Positions 35,111 to 43,286 of a stretch of DNA of 64,000 bases are shown here, piece after piece. This stretch comes from Burkholderia stabilis. Its GTDB lineage: Bacteria > Pseudomonadota > Gammaproteobacteria > Burkholderiales > Burkholderiaceae. A model generated the notes under the pieces. It did no database searches. It saw only the letters and a program-made list of their open reading frames with translations, and was not told where the DNA came from. The translations under genes and the position numbers were made by a program. Within the stretch, counting starts at the first letter, position 1. Each line of letters opens with the position of its first letter. The DNA is taken from NCBI RefSeq assembly GCF_001742165.1, contig NZ_CP016443.1, positions 1,240,001 through 1,304,000 on the forward strand. The letters are read 5' to 3'.

Positions 35111-35803
35111 ATGCAAGTACTCGTCGTTGGAACCGGCAAGCTGGCTAATGAGCTGCTCGGCTCGCACAAGCTCGACCCGTCAACCTGTCGCGTGATGCCG
35201 TGGTCGGACAACGTGCGTAGCGACACCCGACGTAGCGACGCCCGATCGATCGTCGTGCATGCCGGTTCCGGCCGCGAACTCCCCGCCGCGATCGCGTTCT
35301 GCCAGGCCACTGCATCGCCGCTCGTCGAACTCTCCACCGGCTCCGACCTCGAAACCGGATCGCACGGCTTCCCGGTCGTGCTCTGTCCGAACACGAACAT
35401 CCTGATGCTCAAGTTCATGAGCATGCTGGAAACCAGCGGCCATCTGTTTCGCGACTGCGAAATCAGCCTGATGGAGTCGCATCAGGCGGGCAAGACGTCC
35501 GTGCCCGGCACGGCCGTCGGCATCGGCCAGTCGCTCGGCGTGCGGCCGGAGGACATCCGCTCCGTACGCGACCCGGACGTGCAGCGCAGCGAATTCGGCA
35601 TCCCCGACGATCAGCTCGGCCGCCATGCGGTGCACCGGATACGCATCGACGACGGCGCGTGCAGCCTGCAGTTCGAATCGCGCGTGGTCGGCGCGACACC
35701 CTACGCGGACGGCGTATCGCGGATCGTCGAAGCCGTCCGGCAGCACGCGCTCGAGAACCGCCGCTATTCGATCGTCGAGTTCATCCGCAACGGCTGGCTG
35801 TAG
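35111..35803 (+). CDS. DapB-like (dihydrodipicolinate reductase C-terminal domain) protein
   Basis: The 230-residue protein starts with a short Rossmann-type segment (MQVLVVGTGKLANELL) and has a DapB C-terminal domain with ISLMESHQAGKTSVPGTAVGIG, matching the E-x-HHxxKxDaPSGTA motif of DapB. One of the paired histidines is replaced by Gln-Ala, so the catalytic role may differ, and this is probably a paralog and not the main lysine enzyme. ATG at 35111 gives the Rossmann start; the ribosome site is weak. The heptamer array upstream could affect expression. Confidence 0.78.
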   Translation: MQVLVVGTGKLANELLGSHKLDPSTCRVMPWSDNVRSDTRRSDARSIVVHAGSGRELPAAIAFCQATASPLVELSTGSDLETGSHGFPVVLCPNTNILMLKFMSMLETSGHLFRDCEISLMESHQAGKTSVPGTAVGIGQSLGVRPEDIRSVRDPDVQRSEFGIPDDQLGRHAVHRIRIDDGACSLQFESRVVGATPYADGVSRIVEAVRQHALENRRYSIVEFIRNGWL

Positions 35804-35900
35804 TCGCGACGACGATACCCTTCACGGCCGACGATCGCCCCGCAGCAAGCGCATCGCCGGCCACGGCCTCGTCGCGGCCGTTGCTCTTGCGGGTTCATCG

Positions 35901-36710
35901 TTACCCGTCTCCCAGCACCGCCCCGCTCTCCGGCAACGTCGCACCGCCATCGACGACGATCGTCTGCCCTGTGATGTACGCAGCGTCCGCCGACGCGAGA
36001 AACAGCATCGCGTTGGCGATATCCTCCGGCTCGCCCATCCGCGCCAGCGGAATGTCGCGCGCGATCTGCGCCGCGACCGACGCGTCGCCGAGATTGCCGG
36101 CCGCCGGCGTGCGGATCATCCCGGGCTCGACGCCGTTGACCGTCACGTTGCGGCGCGCGAGCTCCAGCGCCGCCGCGCGGATGAAGCCGTTCACGCCGGC
36201 CTTCGACGCCGCATAATGCGCGAGCCCCGGATACACGACACGCGGCCCCGTCACCGACGAGGTAACGAGTAGCCGCCCGGCCCCCGCACGCTCGAATGCC
36301 GGCAACGCCGCCTGCGCGAGCCAGAACAGCGCCGACAGGTTGACCGACAGCGTCCGTTCGAGTGTCGGCTCGTCGATCTGCGTGAACGGCGTCAGCGGGA
36401 AATACGCGGCGTTGTGCACGACGACATCGAGCCGGCCGGCGTCGCGCTCGACCGCCGCGACCAGCGCGACCAGCTCGTCGCGGCTGGCAGCATCCACCCG
36501 ATAGGCACGCGCATCGCCGCCGGCGCTGGCAAGCGCATCGGCCTGCGCGGCGGCGGCCTCGCCGTTCAGGTCGGCGATCGCGACGAACGCGTCGGATTCC
36601 GCGAAACGGCGCGCGATCGCCGCGCCGATCCCTTGCGCGGCGCCGGTGACGAGCACGACGCGCCCGCTGAAATCCGCGCGCAGGCGGCCGCTGCCCGGCA
36701 CGGCAGTCAT
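35901..36710 (-). CDS. SDR-family oxidoreductase, MoaE-like
   Basis: The 269-residue classical SDR has TGAAQGIGAA (cofactor), NAAYFP, SSVTG with catalytic Ser, YAASK with Tyr and Lys, and VVDGG at the end. Its ATG overlaps the stop of the MoaF-like gene (ATGA), so they are coupled. In Klebsiella aerogenes the monoamine operon moaEF pairs an SDR with MoaF, an arrangement matched here. The substrate is unknown. Confidence 0.85.
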   Translation of the reverse strand: MTAVPGSGRLRADFSGRVVLVTGAAQGIGAAIARRFAESDAFVAIADLNGEAAAAQADALASAGGDARAYRVDAASRDELVALVAAVERDAGRLDVVVHNAAYFPLTPFTQIDEPTLERTLSVNLSALFWLAQAALPAFERAGAGRLLVTSSVTGPRVVYPGLAHYAASKAGVNGFIRAAALELARRNVTVNGVEPGMIRTPAAGNLGDASVAAQIARDIPLARMGEPEDIANAMLFLASADAAYITGQTIVVDGGATLPESGAVLGDG

Positions 36711-37543
36711 CGCCGCGCCTCCTCGTCGCCGAGCGGATGCACGGTTTCGTTCAGCACCTGCGCATGCGCGCCGATCTGGAAATTCGACAGCGTGCCGAAA
36801 TCGCCGCCCTGGTAGCCGAAGATCTTGCCGTCGGTCTTGCGCTGCGCGAGATCGATCAGCACGACGCCGAGCGTCGGCACCACCTTTTCGCGCCACACGA
36901 ACAGGTACAGCTCGCTGGCGATCCTGAAGTAATGGCACCGGTCGACATCGGCCAGCCCGCCTTCGACGCCCTGCAGGCACTGCCACGCGTAGAAATTCTC
37001 GTTCAGGTAGATGTGCTCGTAGCATTCGGTCGGGCTGTAGCGGTACATCGTCCGCTTGCCGATCAGCTCGCGCGTGAGCGCATGCAGCGGCCCCGGCTGT
37101 GCATGGCCGCCGAGCGTGCCGTGCCGGAACTCGGTATCGACGGCCGTGAGCGGCAACCCGCGTGCGACGCGCGTGAACGCGTCGATGCGCGTATCGGCTT
37201 CCGTCGGCAGCGTGCCGACGACCGACGTCCACACGCCGTCGTCGAGATCGATCACGAGACTGACCGACGTCGCGCGGGCGGCCGAGTCGATGTAATCAAC
37301 GAAGTACAGCCCGTCGCGCAGCCGCGTCACGCGGCACGGCTCGCGGCCGCCCGCGTCGGTTGCCGCATCGCGCCATTGCAGCGCGCCGGGTTCGAACGTA
37401 TAGACGCGCCACGCGCCCGTTGCGTCGTTGAGCGTCAGCGTACGCCCGGCGAGCGCGTCGACGGGCGCGAGGATGTTCGCTTCCGGCGCGAAACCATCCG
37501 CGAGCGCGCCAACCTGAATGAATACCGGATCCTGTCGTTCCAC
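36707..37543 (-). CDS. MoaF-family protein
   Basis: The 278-residue protein contains CYEHIYLNENFYAWQCLQG and CHYFRIASELYLFVWREKV in the second half, the conserved MoaF C-terminal domain, preceded by a related lipocalin-like N-terminal half. MoaF was described in the Klebsiella monoamine regulon and has no firmly known reaction. The start is a GTG at 37543, chosen because GGGAGACGGCAG lies directly before it; upstream ATGs lack a site. It is divergent from an AraC gene, as the Klebsiella operon is linked to a regulator. Confidence 0.82.
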   Translation of the reverse strand: MERQDPVFIQVGALADGFAPEANILAPVDALAGRTLTLNDATGAWRVYTFEPGALQWRDAATDAGGREPCRVTRLRDGLYFVDYIDSAARATSVSLVIDLDDGVWTSVVGTLPTEADTRIDAFTRVARGLPLTAVDTEFRHGTLGGHAQPGPLHALTRELIGKRTMYRYSPTECYEHIYLNENFYAWQCLQGVEGGLADVDRCHYFRIASELYLFVWREKVVPTLGVVLIDLAQRKTDGKIFGYQGGDFGTLSNFQIGAHAQVLNETVHPLGDEEARR

Positions 37544-37713
37544 CTGCCGTCTCCCGCGCAGCTTCAGGCCCGGCGGGCCGTGTACGCTGCTCATGTGCAC
37601 ATGGTGCGGGTTGCGCACGCCGCGCGGTATCCGCCAAAAGGATGAAGGGCGCACGGCGCCGGAACGCGCTAAAGTGCACGAAATCCGCGCCGCACCCGGC
37701 GCGAGGAGCGCAC

Positions 37714-38508
37714 ATGCACCGTGTCACCCACTACCGGCGGACTTGCGAAGGCATCGAGGCGATCAGCCTCGAATCCGACCGTGCGTTTCCGCGCCACGCG
37801 CACGACGAATTCGGGGTCGGTGTGATCGTCAGCGGCGCGCACCGGTCGTGGAGCGGCCGCGGGCAGGTCGACGCGCTCGCCGGCGACGCGATCATGGTCA
37901 ACCCGGGCGAAATGCACGACGGTTCGCCGATCGATGCCGGCACGGGCCGGCGCTGGCGGATGCTGTACCTCGCGCCCGCGCTGGTTGCGGGTGTCGCGGC
38001 GGAAGAAGGTCTGGGCGGCGTCGAGCTCGCGCATCCGGCGGTGCGCGACGCGCGGCTCGCAGCCGCCGTCGGGCGGCTGCATGCGCGCATCGTCGCCGGG
38101 GAAACCCAGCCGCTCGCGCGCGACGAGGCGCTCGTGATGCTCGTCGCCGGGCTCCTCGCCCGGCACGCGAACCGCGCGCCGCCGGCAGCCGGCGTTGCAC
38201 CGGCGATCCGCGTCGCACGGGAGCGACTCGACGCGGCGCCGGCCGCGCCCGTTTCGCTCGCCGAGTTGGCCGACCTGAGCGGCGTGAGTCGCTTCCAGTT
38301 GTTGCGCGGGTTTGCGCGCGAACTCGGCATCACGCCGCACGCGTACCTGATCCAGTCGCGCGCGCGGCTGGCGCGCACGCTGCTCGCCGGCGGCCTGCCG
38401 ATCGCGGATGCCGCGGCCGAAGCCGGCTTTGCCGATCAGAGCCACCTGACGCGCGCATTCGCACGCCAGTTCGGGATCACACCGGGGCGGTTCACGCAGG
38501 CGGTTTGA
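37714..38508 (+). CDS. AraC-family regulator, divergent to the moaEF-like pair
   Basis: The 264-residue protein has a cupin-like sensor half (HAHDEFGVGVIVSG, GDAIMVNPGEMHDG) and a C-terminal AraC helix-turn-helix pair (LAELADLSGVSRFQLLRGFA; FADQSHLTRAFARQFGITPG). ATG at 37714 follows GAGGAGCGCAC. The 170-base gap to the divergent GTG holds the shared promoter region, so it probably controls the moaEF-like operon. Confidence 0.88.
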   Translation: MHRVTHYRRTCEGIEAISLESDRAFPRHAHDEFGVGVIVSGAHRSWSGRGQVDALAGDAIMVNPGEMHDGSPIDAGTGRRWRMLYLAPALVAGVAAEEGLGGVELAHPAVRDARLAAAVGRLHARIVAGETQPLARDEALVMLVAGLLARHANRAPPAAGVAPAIRVARERLDAAPAAPVSLAELADLSGVSRFQLLRGFARELGITPHAYLIQSRARLARTLLAGGLPIADAAAEAGFADQSHLTRAFARQFGITPGRFTQAV

Positions 38509-38640
38509 TGCTGCCGTGATTCCGGCGCGAAGCCGCTGGACGAGCGGCCATCGGCGATTGTTGATCGTTGCGGCTTGGGTGGCGCAGCGCGCCGATGCAA
38601 GCGCCCTGCTCGATGCATTCGGCGGACTCGATGCGCCTAC

Positions 38641-38687
38641 CCGAGTCCGAGCCCGAGCCCTAAGACCAAACCCAAGCCCAAGCCCGC
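38641..38687. repeat. Short CC(G/A)AGC hexamer repeats
   Basis: CCGAGT, CCGAGC, CCGAGC, then CCAAGC, CCAAGC with a slip between. The run lies in the 231-base gap before the DMT transporter gene. It is low-complexity and I assign it no function. Confidence 0.5.
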
Positions 38688-38739
38688 GCTGCAATTTCGT
38701 TCAAGACGGCCACCGCCGCCATACGCGACGATGCGGCGC

Positions 38740-39708
38740 ATGAAAACACGACTGATTGGCTATCTCTATCTCGCCGCCGCGATGGCGGGCGTCGGCAGCA
38801 CCGTCATCGCGAGCCGTCTCGCGGCGAGCGGCCTGCCGCCGTTCGCGGCCACGGCGTTGCGCTTCCTGATCGCGACCCCGCTGCTGTTCGCGCTGATGCG
38901 CGCGCAGCGCATGCGCTGGCCGCGCATTTCCGCACGCGACGCGGTACTGCTCGTCATCCAGGCTGCGGCAGGCGGTGTCGGCTACACCGTGCTGTTGATC
39001 AGCGGCACGAAGCTTTCGTCACCGCTCGACGCGGGAGTGATGCTGGGCACGCTGCCGGCAATGTCAACGCTGATCGCGGCCGTCGTGCTGCGCGAGCGGC
39101 AGACACCGCGCGACTGGTTGGCCGCCGCGCTCGCAACGGCCGGCGTACTGTTCGTCACGTTCGCGCCCGGCCAGACGATGCCGTCGCTCCAGACGCTGGC
39201 CGGCGATGCGCTGGTGCTGGCCGCCGTCGCATGCGAAGCCGTATTCATCCTGCTCAACCGGCGGCTCGCCGCACCGTTGCCGCCGCTCGCGCTGTCCACC
39301 GCGATGTCGGGCCTCGGCTTCGTGCTCGCATTCGTGCCGGCTGCATTCGAATGGCACGCGGTGGCGGCCGGCTGGACCGTCGGCGCCGTGTCGGCGATCG
39401 CCTACTACGCGCTCGTGCCGACCGTGCTCGGCTACCTGTGCTGGTATGCCGGTTCGGCACGCACGAGCGGCACCGAAGCCGCGCTGTTCACGGCGGTCGC
39501 GCCGGTCTCGGCCGTACTGTTCGCAGTCGCGCTGTTCGGCGAGACGCTGAACGGCACGCGTGTCGCCGGCATCGCACTCGTCGTCGCGGGCATGCTCGTC
39601 GGCGCCACACGCCGGCGCGAACCGTCAGCCCGGACACGCACCGCAGAGCCGGCGAAGCCGGGACAGCCGGCCCGCTCCGCGCCGTCGACGCAAACCGCCG
39701 TCGACTGA
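38740..39708 (+). CDS. EamA/DMT-family transporter
   Basis: The 322-residue protein has about 10 membrane helices as two EamA repeats (about residues 5-140 and 150-285), with SGTKLSSPLDAGVMLGTLPAM in the first repeat and PTVLGYLCWYAGS in the second. Such carriers export metabolites, often amino acids. The last 30 residues are polar. Two in-frame ATGs (38731 and 38740) are possible; neither has a strong ribosome site. Confidence 0.87.
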   Translation: MKTRLIGYLYLAAAMAGVGSTVIASRLAASGLPPFAATALRFLIATPLLFALMRAQRMRWPRISARDAVLLVIQAAAGGVGYTVLLISGTKLSSPLDAGVMLGTLPAMSTLIAAVVLRERQTPRDWLAAALATAGVLFVTFAPGQTMPSLQTLAGDALVLAAVACEAVFILLNRRLAAPLPPLALSTAMSGLGFVLAFVPAAFEWHAVAAGWTVGAVSAIAYYALVPTVLGYLCWYAGSARTSGTEAALFTAVAPVSAVLFAVALFGETLNGTRVAGIALVVAGMLVGATRRREPSARTRTAEPAKPGQPARSAPSTQTAVD

Positions 39709-39908
39709 TCCGCGTTCGTCACGTCATTGCGGCAGCGGCGGTCGCTTCGTCCCGCCGCACTGCCCGTCGATCCCCTCGTTCCGACGCCGCCGTCTGCGAC
39801 TGTAGGAATGTGTCCGCACACTGCAAAACCGTTGCGCGCCACCTCGCAAGATGCAATATTCGCGTGGCCGGGACCTTTGACAACCATCGAACAATAATTC
39901 GCCAAACA

Positions 39909-40454
39909 ATGAACAGGAAGGAAGCCAAGACAAGAATCGCGGTGCTGCTGTCCGCGGGAACGAGGAAGGCCGACGTGCTGGCCGATCTGTCCGGACAGGG
40001 GCTCAAGGATCGCGTGCTCGCGGGCCTGATCGCATCGCGCGCCGATCCCGAACGCTGCCGCAAGAACAAGGTTCACGTCCGGATCCTGGTCGCGCTCGGC
40101 ATCGCCCAGTTGGCGATCAGCCTCGCGCTCGCGTATTACATCTCCGCCACCGCCGGCACTGGCATCGTGTTGCTGTTCCTCGCGCTGACCGTGCCGCTGT
40201 CACTGCTGTTCATCTGGGGATTCGCGACCCATCGCGTCGGCGCATATCACGCGTTCATCCTGCTGTCGCTACTGCAACTGCCGAAGACCATCGCCGATCT
40301 CGGTCGCGATCCGTCGACGGCGCTGCCGAGCCTCGTCATCACGATCCTGCTCGTGGGCTACGTGTGGTTCGTCCGCAACCGGATCTTCCCCGACTACGGC
40401 TGGTTGACGCCGCGCAAGGTCGAAGGCCGCTACGCATTCGTGGAACACGCCTGA
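39909..40454 (+). CDS. Membrane protein of unknown function
   Basis: The 181-residue protein has a basic soluble N-terminus (about 50 residues with MNRKEAKTRIAVLLSAGTRKADVL) and four hydrophobic helices at about 55-75, 80-100, 105-125 and 137-155. I recognise no family. The upstream 200 bases are relatively AT-rich with TTGACA at 39878, a possible promoter element. No ribosome site is obvious. It is convergent with the entericidin gene, with a strong terminator between. Confidence 0.7.
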   Translation: MNRKEAKTRIAVLLSAGTRKADVLADLSGQGLKDRVLAGLIASRADPERCRKNKVHVRILVALGIAQLAISLALAYYISATAGTGIVLLFLALTVPLSLLFIWGFATHRVGAYHAFILLSLLQLPKTIADLGRDPSTALPSLVITILLVGYVWFVRNRIFPDYGWLTPRKVEGRYAFVEHA

Positions 40455-40478
40455 CACCGCCGGCACCCGCGCAGCCCG

Positions 40479-40527
40479 AAAAAAAGGCGCCGGGCCGCCC
40501 CGCAATCGCGGGACGGCCCGGCGCCTT
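40479..40527 (-). terminator. Strong intrinsic terminator of the entericidin gene
   Basis: On the minus strand a long stem of GGCGCCGGGCCG with its complement, closed by CCCGC-GATT-GCGGG, is followed by seven T. On the plus strand there is no T tail, so it acts mainly leftward but the stem may also stop transcripts of the membrane protein gene. Confidence 0.88.
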
Positions 40528-40549
40528 CTGCATTCCGGAACCCGTCGAC

Positions 40550-40684
40550 TTACTTGGCCTTTTCAGCCGAATCGCTGATCGCCTGGCCACCCTTCGAAAT
40601 GTCCTGGCCCATGCCGGCAACCGTATTGCAACCGGCCAGCGCGGCGGTTACCACCAGAAGCATTGCAGCAATCGTACGCGTCAT
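40550..40684 (-). CDS. Entericidin A/B-family small lipoprotein
   Basis: The 44-residue protein starts with MTRTIAAMLLVVTAALAGC, a lipoprotein signal with lipidated Cys19, then the short entericidin mature part with VAGMGQDISKGGQAISDSAE. Entericidins are stress-related lipoproteins. ATG follows AAGGAGAACGAG and the gene ends at a strong terminator. A TATAAT hexamer on the minus strand at 40774-40779 may be its -10 region. Confidence 0.9.
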   Translation of the reverse strand: MTRTIAAMLLVVTAALAGCNTVAGMGQDISKGGQAISDSAEKAK

Positions 40685-40879
40685 TCTCGTTCTCCTTCGA
40701 ATCAACAAGCCCGACCGGGCGAATCGTATGCGGCGCGGCGCCCCGCAAGCTGCCGGGCACGGGGCCTGACCTGATTATACGGAGACGGACGCCGCGCGCC
40801 AGTACGAACCTGTCGGGTGTCACACGCACCGCACAACCGGTTCTCGCAGATTTTCCTTGACTTCATTGCGGCAGGAACT

Positions 40880-40900
40880 AATATACGCACCGCGTATATT
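40880..40900. promoter_or_regulatory. Perfect 21-bp palindrome before pyrB, probable operator
   Basis: The arm AATATACGC and its exact complement GCGTATATT flank ACC (9-3-9). It lies 19-39 bases before the start codon, directly upstream of the ribosome site, where binding would block transcription or initiation. The carbamoyltransferase that follows carries its own helix-turn-helix. Confidence 0.75.
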
Positions 40901-40918
40901 TTCCGCCAGGAGCCGCCG

Positions 40919-42214
40919 ATGACCGTTCCCCAGCAAGCCTTCCTCCGCGACGCGATGCGCCGCCTCAACATGACCCGCGAAGCGTTCGCCAATCGCATCG
41001 GCGTCAGCCGGCGCGCGCTGGACACGTGGCTGCTGCCCGACGATTCGCAGGAATCGCGCGGGATGCCCGAGATCGTCGAGCGCTTCGTGTCGGAAATCGT
41101 CGAGCGCTCGGCACCGGATGGCAGCATCTATACGCAAAGCGTAGATAATCAGGGGCTCTCCAAGCAGTTCCTGTTCGAAGGCAAGCCGCAGCTGCTGTCG
41201 GTCGACCAGTTCTCGCGGGAATCGGTCGAGGCGCTGTTCCGTGTTGCCGACGTGATGCAGCCGATCGCGCGGCGCCACAAGGTTTCGCGTGTGCTGGAAG
41301 GCGCCGTGCTCGGCAACCTGTTCTTCGAGGCAAGCACGCGCACCCGCGTATCGTTCGGCGCGGCCTTCTGCCGGCTGGGCGGCTCGGTGTGCGACACGAC
41401 GGGCTTCACGTTCTCGTCGATGGCCAAGGGCGAATCGATCTACGACACGAGCCGCGTGATGGCCGGGTACGTCGACGCGCTCGTGATCCGCCACCCGGAA
41501 AAAGGCTCGGTGGCCGAGTTCGCGCGCGCAACCAACCTGCCGGTGATCAACGGCGGCGACGGCCCTGGCGAGCACCCGAGCCAGGCGCTGCTCGATCTCT
41601 ATACGATCCAGCGTGAATTCTCGCGGCTCGGGAAGATCGTCGACGGCGCGCACATCGCGCTGGTCGGCGATCTCAAGTACGGCCGCACGGTGCACTCGCT
41701 CGTCAAGCTGCTCGCGCTGTACCGCGGGCTCAAGTTCACGCTCGTGTCGCCGCCGACGCTCGAGATGCCGGCGTACATCATCGACCAGATCTCGACGAAC
41801 GGCCATGTGATCGAGCAGACGACCGACCTCGCGGCCGGGCTGCGCGGCGCGGATGTCGTGTACGCGACGCGCATCCAGAAGGAGCGCTTCACCGACGAAT
41901 CGTTCGAAGGCTACACGCCGGATTTCCAGATCAATCAGGCGCTCGTCGACTCGGTCTGCAAGCCCGACACGCTGATCATGCACCCGCTGCCGCGCGACAG
42001 CCGGCCCGGCGCGAACGACCTGTCGGTCGACCTGAACCGCGACCCGCGCCTCGCGATCTTCCGGCAGACCGACAACGGCATTCCGGTGCGGATGGCGATC
42101 TTCGCGGTGCTGCTCGGCGTCGAGAACCTCGTGCAGCATTCGATGCGCGATGCGACGTGGCGCCCGCCGGCGTATCTCGGGCCGGAGGATGCGGTGTTTC
42201 ACGGGGTTGATTGA
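40919..42214 (+). CDS. pyrB: Aspartate carbamoyltransferase with N-terminal helix-turn-helix extension
   Basis: The enzyme (residues about 85-431) has the carbamoyl phosphate site STRTR (139-143), the 80s loop MAKGESIYDT, HPSQALLDLYT (219-229) and HPLPR (355-359), so it should make carbamoyl aspartate in pyrimidine synthesis. Residues 1-65 are an extra domain: LNMTREAFANRIGVSRRALDTW fits a helix-turn-helix, and the length is about 110 residues over a catalytic-only enzyme. ATG at 40919 follows CCAGGAGCCGCCG. A perfect 9-3-9 palindrome lies just upstream. No pyrI or pyrC is adjacent. Confidence 0.92.
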   Translation: MTVPQQAFLRDAMRRLNMTREAFANRIGVSRRALDTWLLPDDSQESRGMPEIVERFVSEIVERSAPDGSIYTQSVDNQGLSKQFLFEGKPQLLSVDQFSRESVEALFRVADVMQPIARRHKVSRVLEGAVLGNLFFEASTRTRVSFGAAFCRLGGSVCDTTGFTFSSMAKGESIYDTSRVMAGYVDALVIRHPEKGSVAEFARATNLPVINGGDGPGEHPSQALLDLYTIQREFSRLGKIVDGAHIALVGDLKYGRTVHSLVKLLALYRGLKFTLVSPPTLEMPAYIIDQISTNGHVIEQTTDLAAGLRGADVVYATRIQKERFTDESFEGYTPDFQINQALVDSVCKPDTLIMHPLPRDSRPGANDLSVDLNRDPRLAIFRQTDNGIPVRMAIFAVLLGVENLVQHSMRDATWRPPAYLGPEDAVFHGVD

Positions 42215-42260
42215 GCGGAACGACGGAAGACGCCTCAGTCAGGCACGATCGTTCGATGAA

Positions 42261-42295
42261 AAGCGCGCCGTGTTACCCGGCGCGCTTCATTTTTT
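42261..42295 (+). terminator. Intrinsic terminator of pyrB
   Basis: AAGCGCGCCG and its exact complement CGGCGCGCTT flank a 7-base loop, followed by CATTTTTT. It lies 46 bases after the pyrB stop. Confidence 0.9.
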
Positions 42296-42331
42296 GCGCG
42301 AGCACATGATGATTGCCCGAACGGCTGACGC

Positions 42332-42751
42332 TTACGAGGCCCACGGATCGATCACGCGTAACCCCGCCGCTTCGAATGGAGCAACGTCGCGCGTCGCGAC
42401 GATCAGGCCGTTCGCCTCGGCCGTTGCCGCAACGAAGCAGTCGGCCGGAGCGATTGCATTGCCTGCGGCACGGACTCGCGCGCGAATGCTCGCATACGCC
42501 GCACCTGCCGCCTCGTCAAACGGCAGGATCCGGCCTCGAAACAGCGGCACGATGCGATGCTCGAGGTTCTGATGCAACGCCTCCCGCCTTCGCCCTTCCG
42601 GCAACGTCGCGATACCGAACCGCATTTCGGCGAGACCAATCGCGGCCAGGAACAGCGTCTCGACGTTCTGTGCATCGAGCCACTCGACCACAGCCGCGCT
42701 CGGCTCACGTCGCAGTGGCTCGGAAATGACGCTTACATCAACAAGGATCAT
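42332..42751 (-). CDS. PIN-domain toxin, FitB/VapC type
   Basis: The 139-residue protein has the PIN acidic residues: Asp5 in LVDVSVISE, Glu42 in AEMRFG, Asp104 in APADCFVAATA and Asp122 in ATRDVAPFE. PIN toxins are Mg-dependent RNases. Its ATG overlaps the antitoxin stop (ATGA). With a ribbon-helix-helix antitoxin it resembles FitAB. Confidence 0.9.
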   Translation of the reverse strand: MILVDVSVISEPLRREPSAAVVEWLDAQNVETLFLAAIGLAEMRFGIATLPEGRRREALHQNLEHRIVPLFRGRILPFDEAAGAAYASIRARVRAAGNAIAPADCFVAATAEANGLIVATRDVAPFEAAGLRVIDPWAS

Positions 42752-42987
42752 TCGAAGCTCATCGGATCAGTTGACGTCTTGTCACGCTCGACGTCGAAAT
42801 CGCCCCCCCCGGCCTCCCGCCCAATTTCCGCCAGTAGCGTGCCCAGCTTGAGGCGGCCGCTCGACAGAACAGCTTGCTCAAGAATGTCGCGCACCTCGGC
42901 TTCAGTGCTGCGCCCATGCTTGGCTGCACGAACCCGAAGGGCGCGATGCACTTCGTCGGGCAAATTTCGGATGGTCATCACCGGCAT
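42748..42987 (-). CDS. Ribbon-helix-helix antitoxin, FitA type
   Basis: The 79-residue protein begins with MPVMTIRNLPDEVHRALRVRA, the FitA-type ribbon-helix-helix DNA-binding start, then RSTEAEVRDILEQAV and a C-terminal toxin-neutralising tail. ATG at 42987 follows CAGGAATGCATC. It is the first gene of the module and should repress its own promoter. Confidence 0.9.
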   Translation of the reverse strand: MPVMTIRNLPDEVHRALRVRAAKHGRSTEAEVRDILEQAVLSSGRLKLGTLLAEIGREAGGGDFDVERDKTSTDPMSFE

Positions 42988-43164
42988 GATGCATTCCTGC
43001 AAATTGCTTTCAATGCAGTCATATGAGCACTTTGCATTCACCAGAATTGCCTGCGATGTGATCACTCTAATTCACCCGTCAAACCCTTGACACTCGGCCG
43101 TTTGGCCAGCTTCCACGCCCACTCCTCCCCGCAACATTCGTCAACAATTCCACACAAACACGAA

Positions 43165-43202
43165 CAAGAACGCTTCTCATTTAACATGAAATTACATAGA
43201 AT
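43165..43202 (+). promoter_or_regulatory. Possible iron-regulated promoter of the siderophore receptor
   Basis: TTCTCA (43174) and TAGAAT (43197) are spaced 17 bases and could be -35 and -10. The overlapping CGCTTCTCATTT resembles half of a Fur box but lacks a clear second half. The flanking region, 42988-43286, holds no other feature. Confidence 0.35.
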
Positions 43203-43286
43203 GCCGGCTGAAAACAAATCGTAATAATTCCCGGCGGCGTGCACCTTCCTGTAGCGCCTTGCCTCCGGGGCCACACCGCGAGGTCG

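Noticed and set aside
43165..43190. A firm Fur box before the receptor gene
   Set aside because: Only one half resembles the consensus; kept only as a low-confidence promoter note.
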